This document shows, in pieces, positions 34,140 through 45,045 of a stretch of DNA of 64,000 nucleotides. How positions within the stretch are numbered: position 1 is the stretch's first letter; the number at the start of each line of letters is the position of its first letter. A program made the position numbers and the translations under genes. The notes beneath the pieces are model-generated. The model saw only the letters and a list, made by a program, of their open reading frames with translations, did not search any database and was not told the origin of the DNA. Origin of the DNA: Tillandsia leiboldiana (lineage: Eukaryota > Streptophyta > Magnoliopsida > Poales > Bromeliaceae); NCBI GenBank assembly GCA_029204045.2, contig CM055077.1:4815932-4879931 (forward strand). Reading direction: 5' to 3'.

Positions 34140-37100
34140 ACCGCTACTCTCCAATGGGTCAGGATCTAGCTCGCTACTCCCTCACCGCGAACAGCAACCG
34201 CAAAACGGCAACACCCGCCAAGACTCTGCAAAACAAGGGAGAGAAAGGACAAAAGGGGGAAAAACCCCCGACGGGCGTGAGAACTACGCAAAAAGGGAGT
34301 TCTCAGTGGGTATCGCCACTAGGCCCGACGATCTGCCCACCAAGACCACTAGAGGCAAAAGATAACTAATGCAGTAAAACTTAAAGAAGAAGCAGAAGAC
34401 ACTCTACAGCTACCATGCCTCTATCTGAATGCTCAAATGGGGAAACTCTGATAAATATATGCAACACTCGCACACGAGGTGCTCAATCGACCCAATCGAG
34501 ATGACTGCCACATCGGGTCCAGTCAAACCTGCGCCCACCTACAACCACCTCCCGCTGACGGGCAGGAATTACGTAGGGCGTCCAAATGGACTAACTCGCT
34601 ATTGAGTAGTGGCTCATGCAGGCTATAGTCATAATCCATTCTCTCTCTCTCAGAACGGATAGACTCAAGATGCTCAACCTCTCACACAATGGACAAAGAA
34701 CTCACAACGACCACGGGACCACCGTCAAACCCCGAACGGTTCCCAACAATACTAGCACTGGTCTAAACACAGCTACTAGACTCCGCTCGGTCCCCCAGGC
34801 ACGAGTGTAACAAAAAGTATCTGCCTGAATAAACCCAATCGATAGACCAGTAATCACTGGTACTGCCTGCTCTGCTGTCGAACTCCAGATCTCAATCGCG
34901 GGATACAGACCGACTTCAGACCGGTACGGTCGCATCCCAAAGTAAGTAACAGATCGGCATCGAACCGTCCGATCGCACACAAAAGTAAGTAACAGACTGG
35001 CATCAATCCGTCCAGTCGCACACTCCGGAGTGGCACTCGAGGGGAGCGACCCACACGAGTAAAGTAACTCTGTCATCAGTATCACAAGTATCTCTGTGTC
35101 GAGTATCACTGTATAGCAGGACTGGATCACGACTCTGATCAAAGTGGAAAAACTCGTCCACTAAAGGGAAACCCGATCCCTAAACGGATACAACAGTAAA
35201 TGATAAGTGGAAACTCCATCCACTAGAGGAAAGTCTAATACCCAATCTGATACATCAATAAATATCCGGTCAACCGCCCAATATCCGCGGTTGCCGCAAT
35301 ACCCTGCCGTCCATAACCAAAGTACTATAACCGACCTCCAGTCAACCGCCCAAAGTCCGCGGTCACCGCCAAAACCCTGCCAGCCGCAATCCAGCACAAC
35401 CCGTCCCTGTCACCAATGTCCCTGCTACACTACCCCAGACCCCTGCTCGCACCCGAGCAACACAGACCGCCTGACTAACAAGAGGGAGAAAGGAATAACA
35501 TGGTTTCTCCTAAGTCAAGTTCCAATATGTAGTGCAGCAGTAAAAGATGGCCTAACTATATGTCCATACAACCATGCATTTGTCCTCAAGAAGAATAAAG
35601 AAAATAAACCTCATGCCAGAATTAGCAATGACCATACCTGTCCATGATTTTCGATCCATAATCACTCCTTGGAGTAGAACCTGCACATAACTACATAATC
35701 CTATCCCATTGTATAAACCAGCCTCATAAAAGGGTTATATGCTAACATGGCATGATAATTAATCATATAGGGTAACCTTGCCTTAGGTAAGCTTCCACTA
35801 ATCATCAACATAAATGTCTGATTAATACCATTGTCATAATATGAATAATTAACTTGCAATTCCCATAAATCAACACTGTTAAGCTTACCAATCAATCCCA
35901 GGTATTGTACCCTACACCTGCATGCAATTCTAACATATAGAGTTAGAGAACCGTCCACCGGTTCTCGGAACAAAGCACCCACCTGAAAAGCTGACTGTCC
36001 AAAGCCCAACAGCTGAAAATACCAGATAACTCTAATCCCTTGCTCCAATAAGTTCAGCACACCCGTAACTCTCCTGGCACAATACAAAGTCCACTATTAC
36101 ACATACATTCCAAAATCCGCTCTCACACACACATACAACAACAGTCCCAAAAATGCTTAATTTTCACCTGCAGCAAGAGCCCAGAAAATTCCCAGAAAAA
36201 TTTCACCGCGATCCTCGCGTCGATAGCTTCGCAACGTTAGCTTGCACGCCCAAATCTGAGTTCGGTAAGCCAAGATATAAATTCGACAAGGTGGTACACT
36301 CACAAGATTTCAGCACAAAATGACTGTAGCACTGTACACAGAGAAACAGTGATTTCCACCTCTGATTAAATCTCAGAAAAATCCAAGAAAAATACGAGCG
36401 CGTTCCTTGCGATCTGAAGATGAAAAAGTTGTATAAGCTCGTTTCCGTCTGAGGCTCGTGCGCAAAGATATGGCCAAAACACCTCGATGCTGTCCCACAA
36501 AGCCAAACAGAAAATAGGTCACAGTGTTGCCTCGGGATCCGTGCCAAAAACTCGAAACGGGAAAGCGCGATCAATACGAAAGATGAAGCCCTACCTCTTA
36601 GGAGTCTGTCGGCGCAAGAATCACAGAAAAAGGATCTCGGTGTAGCCCAGGGGAGCCAAAACACTGCTGCTGCGACGAAGGGGAACACAGGAGATGCAAC
36701 GTCGTGCCGGGCCGTAAAATCCAGAACCTCGGGATGCGTGCTCCTAAAATCGTAGAACTTGGCAGGAAGATCAAGAATTAAGAGAGGAACAAGTCTCCTT
36801 CAAGGTGCTCGGGCAGAAGATGCGCGGGTTGAGAGAAAAGAGCCAAAGAAGAAGGCTCGGGTGCTATTTATAGGCAGCAGAAAACAATTGGGAAAATTCC
36901 CATTTTGTCCGATTTTTCGGGCGCCCGAAATCTTTCGGGCGCACACAGTGCGGCCCGGCCCAGAACTTTCGGGCGCGCACAGTGCGGCCCAGTCCAAAAT
37001 GCTCCGTCGGACGGGATCCCGGCTTCGTCCGACCCGCCCCAGCGCCCGCCACGTGTCCCCCGAACACGCTGCAGCTGTGCAAGCCACCGCTGAGAGTGTC

Positions 37101-37895
37101 ACGTGTCCATGCCCGCGTCAACGCGGTAGGTGGCGCCCGCGAATCAGCGGGCGCCACGTGGCACTGCCCACGTCGCCCGCGCCTGCCCCGCGTACGGCCA
37201 CCTGCCCGCGGTACGGCCACCTGCCCCGGTCAACTGCTCCACTCCTTGCGTGGACCGCGCGCACAACGCCGCACCAATAACCGTCTGCCACGTGTCCACC
37301 CGGTTCACCGTGCACCCGGGCCCAAATTCCGTGGACCGCGCCTGCTGCGCCGGCCAACAGGAAAGCGCCACGTGGCCCGCTCCCGACGCACGCCCTCCGC
37401 GGTGGACCGCCCACCTGCCCGCACCTTCAGCGCCTGCCCGCGGCCGCTTGCCGCCTGCCCGAGCACCTTCCGCCGCCTTCCGCCGCTGCCCGCCGCCGCC
37501 GGCGATCGCCGGAAACACTGTTCCGGCGATGAACAGTAAAATTACTGTAGCAAGCTCCGAAAAATACAAGTAAATAGCCCATCTTGACCGTTTTCGCGCG
37601 CTGATTCCAAATCCGGCGTCCATTTTGCCAAATTCCAATCCTATAAATTGCCGGAGGCTCCCGAAAAGGTATTTTTAATCCGAATTTCGCGCCGAGCCTA
37701 AATTTGATATCCACTCTGCGCGTAAACTCTTCTAAACATCCGACGGGGTCCCCCGATTACCCACGTGATCCATTTTAAGCCCCGAGTCCATCTCTTGTGT
37801 CCAAATTGGCGCGCGAACACCGCCGACATGCCACGTAGGCTTCAAGAAGCTGCTGGTCACACTGTAGAAGCCCTGCAAAGATCCGAGTCACCACA
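33741..37895 (-). mobile_element. 5' LTR of the Tekay/Del-type element
   Basis: Same ends and layout as 26133-30281: CACGTG island (37540-36904), palindrome TTTCGGGCGCCCGAAA (36915-36930), TATA box (about 36873-36864), 72-bp repeat and poly(G) at 34109-34138 (30 G). I count about six differences from the 3' LTR in the first roughly 200 bases from 33741, and fewer per length afterwards. Confidence 0.9.
34109..34138. repeat. Poly(G) run of 30 in the 5' LTR
   Basis: Thirty G at the site matching the 24-G run at 26500-26523. Confidence 0.9.
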
Positions 37896-39632
37896 ACGTC
37901 CACGCTGCCCGAGGCAGCCCATATGGCTAAAATTACAACTAGACTACCTGAGTTATAAAGAAATTGCATAATAACTTAATAATATTGAAGTTTTGGCTTG
38001 TTACCTTAATCCGAAGATTTTCGGATTAATCTGAGAGTGCTAGTAGATGGGCCTCGACACGCTGAGACCCGTGGTCACCGGGGTTGGCAAGGAGTTCGAG
38101 AAGGACTTGGGGTCAACCTATATTACCAACAAAGGATCACAACATGAGATCTTCTCGTCAATCCTATTAAATCAATATCTAAGGTGAGCATCAAGCTCAG
38201 GAGATCGAGAGTAGTCGAGTGCTCACCTTGCTATGGCCGCGAGCTCGCCGGAGAGATCGCCGGAGCAAGGTGGCCAACGACAAAGTAACTAAGAGCTCAG
38301 GTTGGCCGAGCTTGCAACAAATCCGGCTCTGGTGGGTAACTAATGCAAGTAACAGTGACAGAGGCTCGAGGGCAGTGCCAAGGGTGCCACCAGCATCAGC
38401 ACCGGCGTCAAAGAGCGGCGGATGACCGAAGAAACTCAAGTTGGCTGCAACTAGGGCAAGGTTAGGGGAGAGAGTGAGCTGGCTGCCTAGAGGCCCAAGC
38501 AAGGGTATTGGAAGGCCTGCCACGATGAGGCTTGCCTCGATGAGAGAAAGCTAACCCGACAATTGGCCGGTGGCGGGAAGTGACGGAGATGGCGGGCAGC
38601 GGAGCTCAGCCAAGAGCAAGAACTAGGGATCTAGGGTTTCAGATTCTGACTTCTAGACTGAACCAGGAAACCTGAGACTCGATGGGGAGTCTCCAAAGGT
38701 CCAGCAGTGGATGCCTCAGATCCCCCGCAGAGACACCAGAGGTGGCGCGCGATGAAGTATGGCCAAAACTAGGGTTCCAGCGACTTCCTTGCTCCCATTA
38801 GTTAACCAAAGGGTTCTAGGCCTCGAGGCTGAGTAGGGATGATGCCCAAGAGGTGAGGAAGAAGATGGAGAGCCTTGGAAGTAAGAAAAACCGAAGAGGA
38901 AGTGACTCGAGTTACCTTCGTTCCAAGGAAGAAAAAGAAAAAGAAGGTTGGGACCTTCGACGTCGTGCGGCAAAAGCAGGCGGTCAGGCTACTCAAAAAG
39001 GTCTCCAAAGGAGGATGGAAGTCCCAAGGTGATTCTGGATGCAACTGGACAGGTTTGGTGCTCTCCTCTCCTCCCCAACCGGCGACGGCAGGCGATGGTC
39101 GGCAATGCGGGGCTCGGGGAAGGTAGCAAAGGAGAGGAAGATATGTGGGGAGGAGTTTGGGTGCAAGGGTTCCTGCAGCTAGGGTTTCCCAAGAGGAACC
39201 CTAGGGTTTTTTTTATATTGCATGGAAAAAGATGCAATTTGGTCCTAGATTCCTTTGAATTTATTTATGGGTCCCTCACTGTAGATGAATTATGCTAAAA
39301 GGCCCCTTCCCACCAAGTTTCACGTATTTCGATGCATAAAATATATAGTTTTTTACAAGAATACACTATTTTTATAGTGTTTTACACATTTTTCGAGGGT
39401 TTTGGCTCGCCGAATACAAAATCGGGCATCACTATGTCGTTCAGCTCGACGAGACCGATCAAGTAGCGATTTTATTTCATCGCGTTTGAACTCCGATAGG
39501 TCATGTTAGCTATTTATTCAAGAACACCTCGATAATTCGTATTTTTGAATTAAGAAATTTCAGAAATTAAATCGAAATTCAAATTTCTGAATTTAAATTT
39601 CAGAGTTTTAAAATTTCAAATTTAAATTTTCA
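37896..39632 (-). promoter_or_regulatory. Promoter and leader block of the outer LTR
   Basis: No gene. On the minus strand an AT-rich U3-like part (39632-39230) leads to CAATATAAAA (near 39218). A GC-richer leader follows, with AAACCCTAG words and a Pro/Ser-coding look, as in LTR R-U5 regions. The frames on either strand here lack conserved motifs. It is cut at 37895 by the Tekay-type element. Confidence 0.5.
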
Positions 39633-40523
39633 TAAGCGTGGAGGCGATGATGGCGGCACTTCTCTCGAATGAGATGCGGAAGATGACTCAAGAGTCCGAT
39701 ATGTAAAATCGTGATACAGTTTTGATGGTAAGAGCGAAGGAGTTGAAACATTGGCGACCGGAGGTGGACAGAGGAAGTCACTATCCCAAGTGGAGTGCTT
39801 CTATTGTCACAGGAAAGGTCACATTAAGACAACTGTCATAAGCTTAAAGGTGACCTGAATATGCTAAAGCGGCGGAAGGAAAAAACTGTCACGAATCAGG
39901 ACGAGAAAACATCAGCGAAGACGCATGTGGTAGAATCAGAGATAATTGATTCTAATGTACTATATGTGGCGACCAATGGTGTTAAAATTTTGGATGATGT
40001 GTGGGTGTTTGATTCGGCGTGTTCCTTTTACGTTTGTTCAGAGAAAGAGTCTTTTGCTACGTGTATAAGGCAATTAAGAGTGTAAAGGCTCTGAAAGAGA
40101 ACAAAACGGCGTGCAAAGTGTTATGAGTCGATATGATGAGAATCTGAATGCACGATAGGGTCGTTAGGACGCTGACAGGTGTGCGGCATGCTTCTGGTTT
40201 GAAGTGAAATTTGATCTCACTAGGCGTGTTGGACTCGAAGGGTTGCAAATTTTTAGTTTCAGGAGGAGTTATGAGGGTCCGAAAATGAGATCAAATCGTG
40301 TGCGAGGCGAACAAGCATGAGAACTTATACATTCTGAATGGGAGCACAGTTAGAATGGTAGCGAAAGCAATTTGAGTTTCAAAAGTTCGCACAGACGCAG
40401 TCTCTCAAGATGGAGCAGTGGAAGCGGCAACATCGAGCGGCGGAGACAAACTTAAGGTGGAGTTTGCGTAGTGAGCTCGGTGCAACAGTTGAAGATTACA
40501 AATCAAATTAAGGTGGAGATTAT
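39633..40523 (+). pseudogene. Copia gag C-terminus, zinc knuckle, protease and pre-integrase remnant
   Basis: Continues the gag that stops at 18573: AALLSNEMRKMTQESDM (then a stop), MVRAKELK, and a CCHC knuckle ECFYCHRKGHIK with the final Cys after a frameshift (about 39790-39840). A protease-like WVFDSACSFYVCSEKESF follows (about 40000-40060), where the active-site Asp is kept but the usual Gly is Ala. Last come GAG-pre-integrase words NLISLGVLDSKGCKF and ENLYILNGSTV (about 40210-40350). It then jumps to a purine tract AATTAAGGTGGAGATTAT (40507-40523) and an LTR: integrase, RT and RNase H are absent. This is a non-autonomous copia derivative. Confidence 0.8.
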
Positions 40524-41020
40524 TGTTAGGATTTAGTTAAATTTGTAATTGAATCCTAAGTAGAATTTTAATAAATATTTAAATCTATTAAAGATAAATT
40601 TAGATTTAACTATTAATTAGAATATGATTTCTAATTGTACTCATATTTAGATACATTATATCCTATACATTATATAATGCATGGGGTCGATTAATTATGT
40701 GACACCCCAATAGTCCCACATCGGATGGGAATGGAGTTGTGATTGGGTATATAAGAGACATAGACACTAATAATAATAACTGGGTTTAAGCATTTTGGGT
40801 TGTGGTTTGGACTCAACGAGTTATTATTGCTAGTGGGTCGGGTTGTTACATTTGATATCAAAGCCAACCACCAGCCGAAAATGTGTAACGAGTCTCGGCT
40901 GAGCCTGGGTCTAGATGACAGGGCTACTGAGACAAGTCTCACATCGCCTGGTAATTTTGGGCAGTGTGTGCGGTGTTTTGACTGACGAGAACATCAGACC
41001 TAAACTAGGGAGTATGTGAC

Positions 41021-44000
41021 TGTGATGACTCGAATCTCCGCAGAGCTTTTGCAGTGTGATCAGCGACTTCTGGAGGCTTATTCGGTGTGATGAAGGTGCT
41101 TGTGCACAAATCGGACCTCAGGATTGGACCGAGCGCGAAATTTGGATTAAGATTACTTATCTGGATGCCTTCGACAAATTTTAGAAGTGGAATTAGGCAA
41201 AACAGACATCGGATTTGGACTCACCACGCGAAAATGATGAAAATAGACTATTTACTTATATTTTTCGGAGCCCGGATGCCCAAACACGGATTTCGAGGCA
41301 AGAGGTACTGTTCCGGCAGCCGGGGCAGCGCCGGCGGCGACGGGCAGGCGGCAGAGCATGGCGGCACGGCCGCGTGCAGCGACGCGGGCCGGCCGGTCCA
41401 CGGGACTTGGGCGTGCACCAGGCGCAGCCAACGCAAAGGATGCCACGTGGCGGGCTCCCATTGGACGGGCGGCGGTGCGGGAATCGAGGCGCCAATCGCG
41501 CCGGGCGCGGCGCACGGTAGACCGCGCCAGGACGCGTGGCACGCACCCAATGGCGAGCGCATGGACCCTGTTGGCCCTGCGTGGGCTGCGGCCCGTGCAC
41601 CCCGCCATAAACCCCGCTGCCACACGGCGCGCCGTGATTGGCGTGCGCGAGGCACGCGGGGCGCGGGCGTGGACACGTGTCGCGCCCGGGTGAATCCAGG
41701 CGCGCACAGTGTGGAGCTGGGGGCGGATTTCGGGCGCCCGATTCTTGCGCCCGAATCCGCCACCTCTTTTTGTGGGCTTGGGCTATAAATAGCCCATTTG
41801 TGTCCTCTTTTGAGGGCTTTTTCCAAGCTCTCTTGAGCCCATCTTCGACAGGAAGGTTCTTCATCGGGTTTTCTTTGATTTTCAGCATCCCGGGAATTTT
41901 TGGAAGGCGTTTCATCAGCTTCCTCCTCGACATCGCGAGCTTCAACGTGTCCTCGTTATCGATCTTCTCCGTCGACGTTTCTTCCGCGAGCTCCCTTGGG
42001 CTGACGGGAGAGAGTTTTTGGCCGATTTTTGTGGCATTAATTCCGCGAGAGGTAGACCTTCGATCTTGGTACTTACCGTTCCTCTAGATTTTGGGTTTTT
42101 CTTGGGGTTTGCAGAGCATTTTTGAACCCCTTTTTTGCTGCTGGTTTTCCTAGACAGCGAAGCTTGTTCAATTTTTATCTCAGTTCTCGGTTATCGGATT
42201 TCAACCTATGAGGACTCGATCGACATCTACGCTTCGCGATGATCGCAGCCGTATTTTTATTGGAATTTTTGGAGCTCATCTCGGAGGTGATATTTTAACT
42301 TCTTCCAGACTGATTGTACGCAGAGTTGTGATTTTGGGGATTTGTGCTTACCGCGGTGTTTTGCTTGTATCTCAGTGACCGGGAGGAGTTTTTGGGTGTT
42401 TTTGGACTCGTTGGAATCATGGAAACCTGAGGAGTATCCATGTTCAATTTCGACTCGATCAGACCCCGGATCATTGCGTTTCAGGTGGGTTGCTTTTGTC
42501 TTCAAAACCGGTGGACGGATCTCTAATTCTGTTTGATAGAAAGCATGTCTGTTTAGTGTACCAAATATATGGTTGAATTGCAAGATTGGTGAATGGTAAT
42601 TGTTTGAGAAATTGCAAGATATGATATCCATGTTATGTTGAATGCAAGCTTACATAGGTGTAGTGTTTCCCTATGCTATTGAGAGCATGCATGATTTAAT
42701 GTACAACCTATAGGATTGAAATGTAAGCATGAGAAATGGTCTAGATTATGTGGTTTGATGCTTACTTGATAAATTGTACATGTGTTGGTGGATTTGAGAT
42801 CTCGCATATTGTAAAATGGCTAGGTTCACTTTAGGCTAGATGAGATAGAAAGCATGCTTGTGAGAGATGATGTTTCCGTTTGAGGATTTTGAGATTATTG
42901 TCGGTTAATGTTTTCTATTTATGTTAAGTTTAATTAAATGCTATTATTGGAACTTGACCTAGCACCCCGTCATATGTTGCATGTTTGAAACCAGACTAGT
43001 AGAGAACCTTCACTTGGGCTAGGTTCTTTTATGTTTTAGACATCCCACACTTTGCATCTTTTTCTGGACATAGAGTTTTCTCGCCCGGGTAGTGGGCCGA
43101 GTGGTCGGGTTATTGTGGGACATTGTTGCACTCGTTCCTAGGGGCCGAGTGGAGTCTGGTAGCTGGGTTTAGACCAGTGTTGGTGTTGTTGGGAGCCGTT
43201 TGGGTAGACGGTGGTCCCGGACCGTTGAGTATCTTCCGGTCAGTGTTGTTGGGAACCGTTTAGGTAGACGGTGGTCCCCGGTCGTTGAGTGTCGTACGGC
43301 CTGTTGTGTTAGCCCTCGAGTTGTGGGTCGATCTCGGCTGTGGAGTATCTCCAGCCGGTGAGTTTAGCGTGACGAGTTGGGTGTCTCGTTTTGGGAGCCG
43401 TTTGGGTTGACGGTGGTCTCGGCTGTTGAGCACCTACGGCCAGTGGGTTGGTGTTGCGAGTTGGTTGAGTTCGCTAGTGTCTTGAGATTCGTGAGAGCTT
43501 ATTAGCTGGGTCGTTGAGAGTACTCCGATCGTTGTACGAGATGTTTGAGGATCTTAAGTCCTTCCGTTCTGAGAGTGAGCGTGGATTTTGATTATAGCCT
43601 GCAGGAACCACTTTGAGCTCGACAGAGATGCGCGGATACATTTCTCGGTGGGGTCGCACCACTCGAGTGTCACGTCCGGAGTGGGCCTATTACTTTAGTA
43701 TCGTGACTTGTCGACGCCGTTCGCGTGGGACGCCCTACGTAAATCCCGTCCTCTTGTGGATGTGTAGTAGTAGGTGGGCTCAGGTTTGACTGGACCCTAT
43801 GTGGCAGTCAGTTTGATTGGGTCGATTGAGCATCTCGTGTGCGAGTGGTTGCATACCTTTTCATCAATAGCACCCATTGAACATTTAGATAGAGGCATGG
43901 TAGCTGTTGTGTATCTCCAGCTTTTCTTATTCAGTTTTTACTGCATCATTATCTTATGCCTCTAGTAGACTTAGTGGACAGACCGTCGGGCTTGGTGGCG

Positions 44001-44549
44001 GTACCCACTGAGAACTACGTGTTGGTGTAGTTCGCACACCCTCTGTTGGTGACAGTTTTGCAGAGGCTTCATCTCCAGTTCCTACCTCAGCTGTTGCTAC
44101 TTCTTCTGATCGAGGCGAGGGAGTCGCGAGCTAGATCCCTACCTGTCTGTGGAGAGTAGCTGTACCCCCTTGTTAGAGATTTATTATACAGCCAGTTAGA
44201 TTGTTTATTTTTACTTTGGAGAGACTGATGTTTTGTGAGGATCTGACTTGTACTGTGAGCCTGTACACTGATATATTATTATTTTAGTTTATCTCCCCTT
44301 TTGGGTTCTTAGATGTTGTACTAGAGGTTGATGTATGATGTTTATTTTGGGGGATGGATAGTGTATCTTTATTTTCAGTTGTACAGTGTTTGGATTTTAG
44401 TTTTACAGCAGTTTACTTTTTCGCTCTGATATCTGTTTAGCTGTAGTTTTATCCTTGCAGGTTGGACGCTTCACCTATGCGGGGTTTTCCGTATAGGTGG
44501 CTGATCTGTTGGCGAGCCCGGATCGCAGTTTCGACCCCGGGGCGTGACA
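41021..44549 (+). mobile_element. Solo LTR, Tekay/Del type, inside the TRIM LTR (TSD GTGAC/GTGGC)
   Basis: 3529 bp from TGTGATGACTCGAATC to ACCCCGGGGCGTGACA; flanks GTGAC (41016-41020) and GTGGC (44550-44554). Contains a GC island with CACGTG boxes (41340-41700), an inverted pair GCGGATTTCGGGCGC and GCGCCCGAATCCGC (41723-41760), TATAAATAG (41784-41792) and hairpin units (43220-43530). No internal region. Confidence 0.88.
43187..43530 (+). repeat. Hairpin units with variable stems and a TTGAGTATC-like loop
   Basis: Two tandem 60-bp units (43187-43306) followed by three looser ones. Five hairpins: GACCG/CGGTC (43220-43241), GGTCG/CGGCC (43280-43301), GGCTG/CAGCC (43336-43356), GGCTG/CGGCC (43421-43441), GGTCG/CGATC (43509-43530). 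All have 11-12-nt loops close to TTGAGTATCTTC. Mismatches between stems are compensated or are G-U pairs. Confidence 0.75.
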
Positions 44550-45045
44550 GTGGCACCCTAATAGTCCCACATCGAATGAGAATGGAGTTGTGATTGGATA
44601 TATAAGAAATATGGACACTAATAATAATAACTATGCTTAAGCATTTTGGTCTGTGGTTTGGGTCCAACGAATTATTATTGCTAGTGGGCCGGGTTATTAC
44701 AAATTAGTATTAGGGAGAGCTGAAACTTTAGAGTTGTACGGCCAAGAGTTGCTCTCATATAGTAGGGCCAAGTGTTGAACCACTTTGGAGGTATCCATAC
44801 TACATGAAAAAAGTAGAGGCAATTGCATGCAATTAGTGCACAAGTGCGTGGAGAAAGAGAGTAGCCTTTTAGATTTATACAAGACGAGAGAAGGGTGAGA
44901 AATATTCTGAAAGAGGATTAGAGTTGAAGCTACTCTATTATATAAAAGAAGTGAGGTGTAATTTTTTTCTTGGTTAATGGATCTTATTTCGCCTGTATTT
45001 TTTGTTTGTGGTTGTGTCGGTTTCAATTTTTTTTTAGGAGATAGA

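Larger units (their letters stand above)
26133..37895 (-). mobile_element. Two-LTR Tekay/Del-type Ty3/gypsy element with ruined pol
   Basis: Minus strand: 5' LTR 37895-33741 (4155 bp), PBS to tRNA-iMet at 33733-33721, internal region 33740-30282 (about 3.5 kb), purine tract, 3' LTR 30281-26133 (4149 bp). The flanks ACGTG (26128-26132) and ACGTC (37896-37900) match at four of five bases. The LTRs are almost the same, with sparse substitutions and different poly(G) lengths. The internal region has no usable frame, only worn protease, RT, RNase H and integrase signatures. It looks like a non-autonomous element moved by enzymes from a relative. Confidence 0.9.
18574..39632 (-). mobile_element. 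Outer minus-strand solo LTR interrupted by three later insertions
   Basis: On the minus strand it starts TGAAAATTTAAATTTG (39632) and ends CTCGGGGCATGACA (18574). Removing three insertions with one TSD copy each leaves roughly 3.6 kb: 18574-19292, 22409-22617, about 25176-26132 and 37901-39632. The right block has promoter-like sequence (CAATATAAAA on the minus strand, near 39218) and a GC-rich leader. The left block matches 59480-59630. Its two flanks are the halves of one copia gag. I see no clean TSD (GTTGC against TAAGC), so a small change at one junction is likely. The reading as a single LTR is an inference from excising the others. Confidence 0.6.
40698..44701 (+). mobile_element. TRIM retrotransposon with perfect TSD AATTA, 3' LTR split
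   Basis: LTR1 40698-40850 (153 bp, TGTGACACCCC to GTTGTTACA) contains TATATAAG. It is followed by a PBS-like TTGATATCAAAGCC (40852-40865) and about 150 bp of non-coding sequence. LTR2 begins at 41015 and is interrupted after six bases by the solo LTR 41021-44549. It then runs 44550-44701 and ends GGTTATTACA. The host duplication AATTA is perfect (40693-40697, 44702-44706). There are no genes; such elements depend on enzymes made elsewhere. Confidence 0.9.
40524..45045 (+). mobile_element. 3' LTR of the non-autonomous copia, split by a TRIM
   Basis: Starts TGTTAGGATTTAGTTAAATT right after the purine tract. It is interrupted at 40697 by a TRIM and resumes at 44707 with GTATTAGGGAGAGC, including a TATA-like TTATATAAAAG (44937-44947). 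The end near 45045 is a guess: no clear CA terminus with a TSD was found. It is unlike the LTR at 13738, so two copia families are involved. Confidence 0.6.

Noticed and set aside
38875..39298. Open frames in the block 37901-39632
   Set aside because: The block fits the promoter and leader of a minus-strand LTR; no motif was recognised and frames occur on both strands.
41087..41945. 233- and 229-codon frames on opposite strands
   Set aside because: GC island of a Tekay-type solo LTR; no conserved domain.
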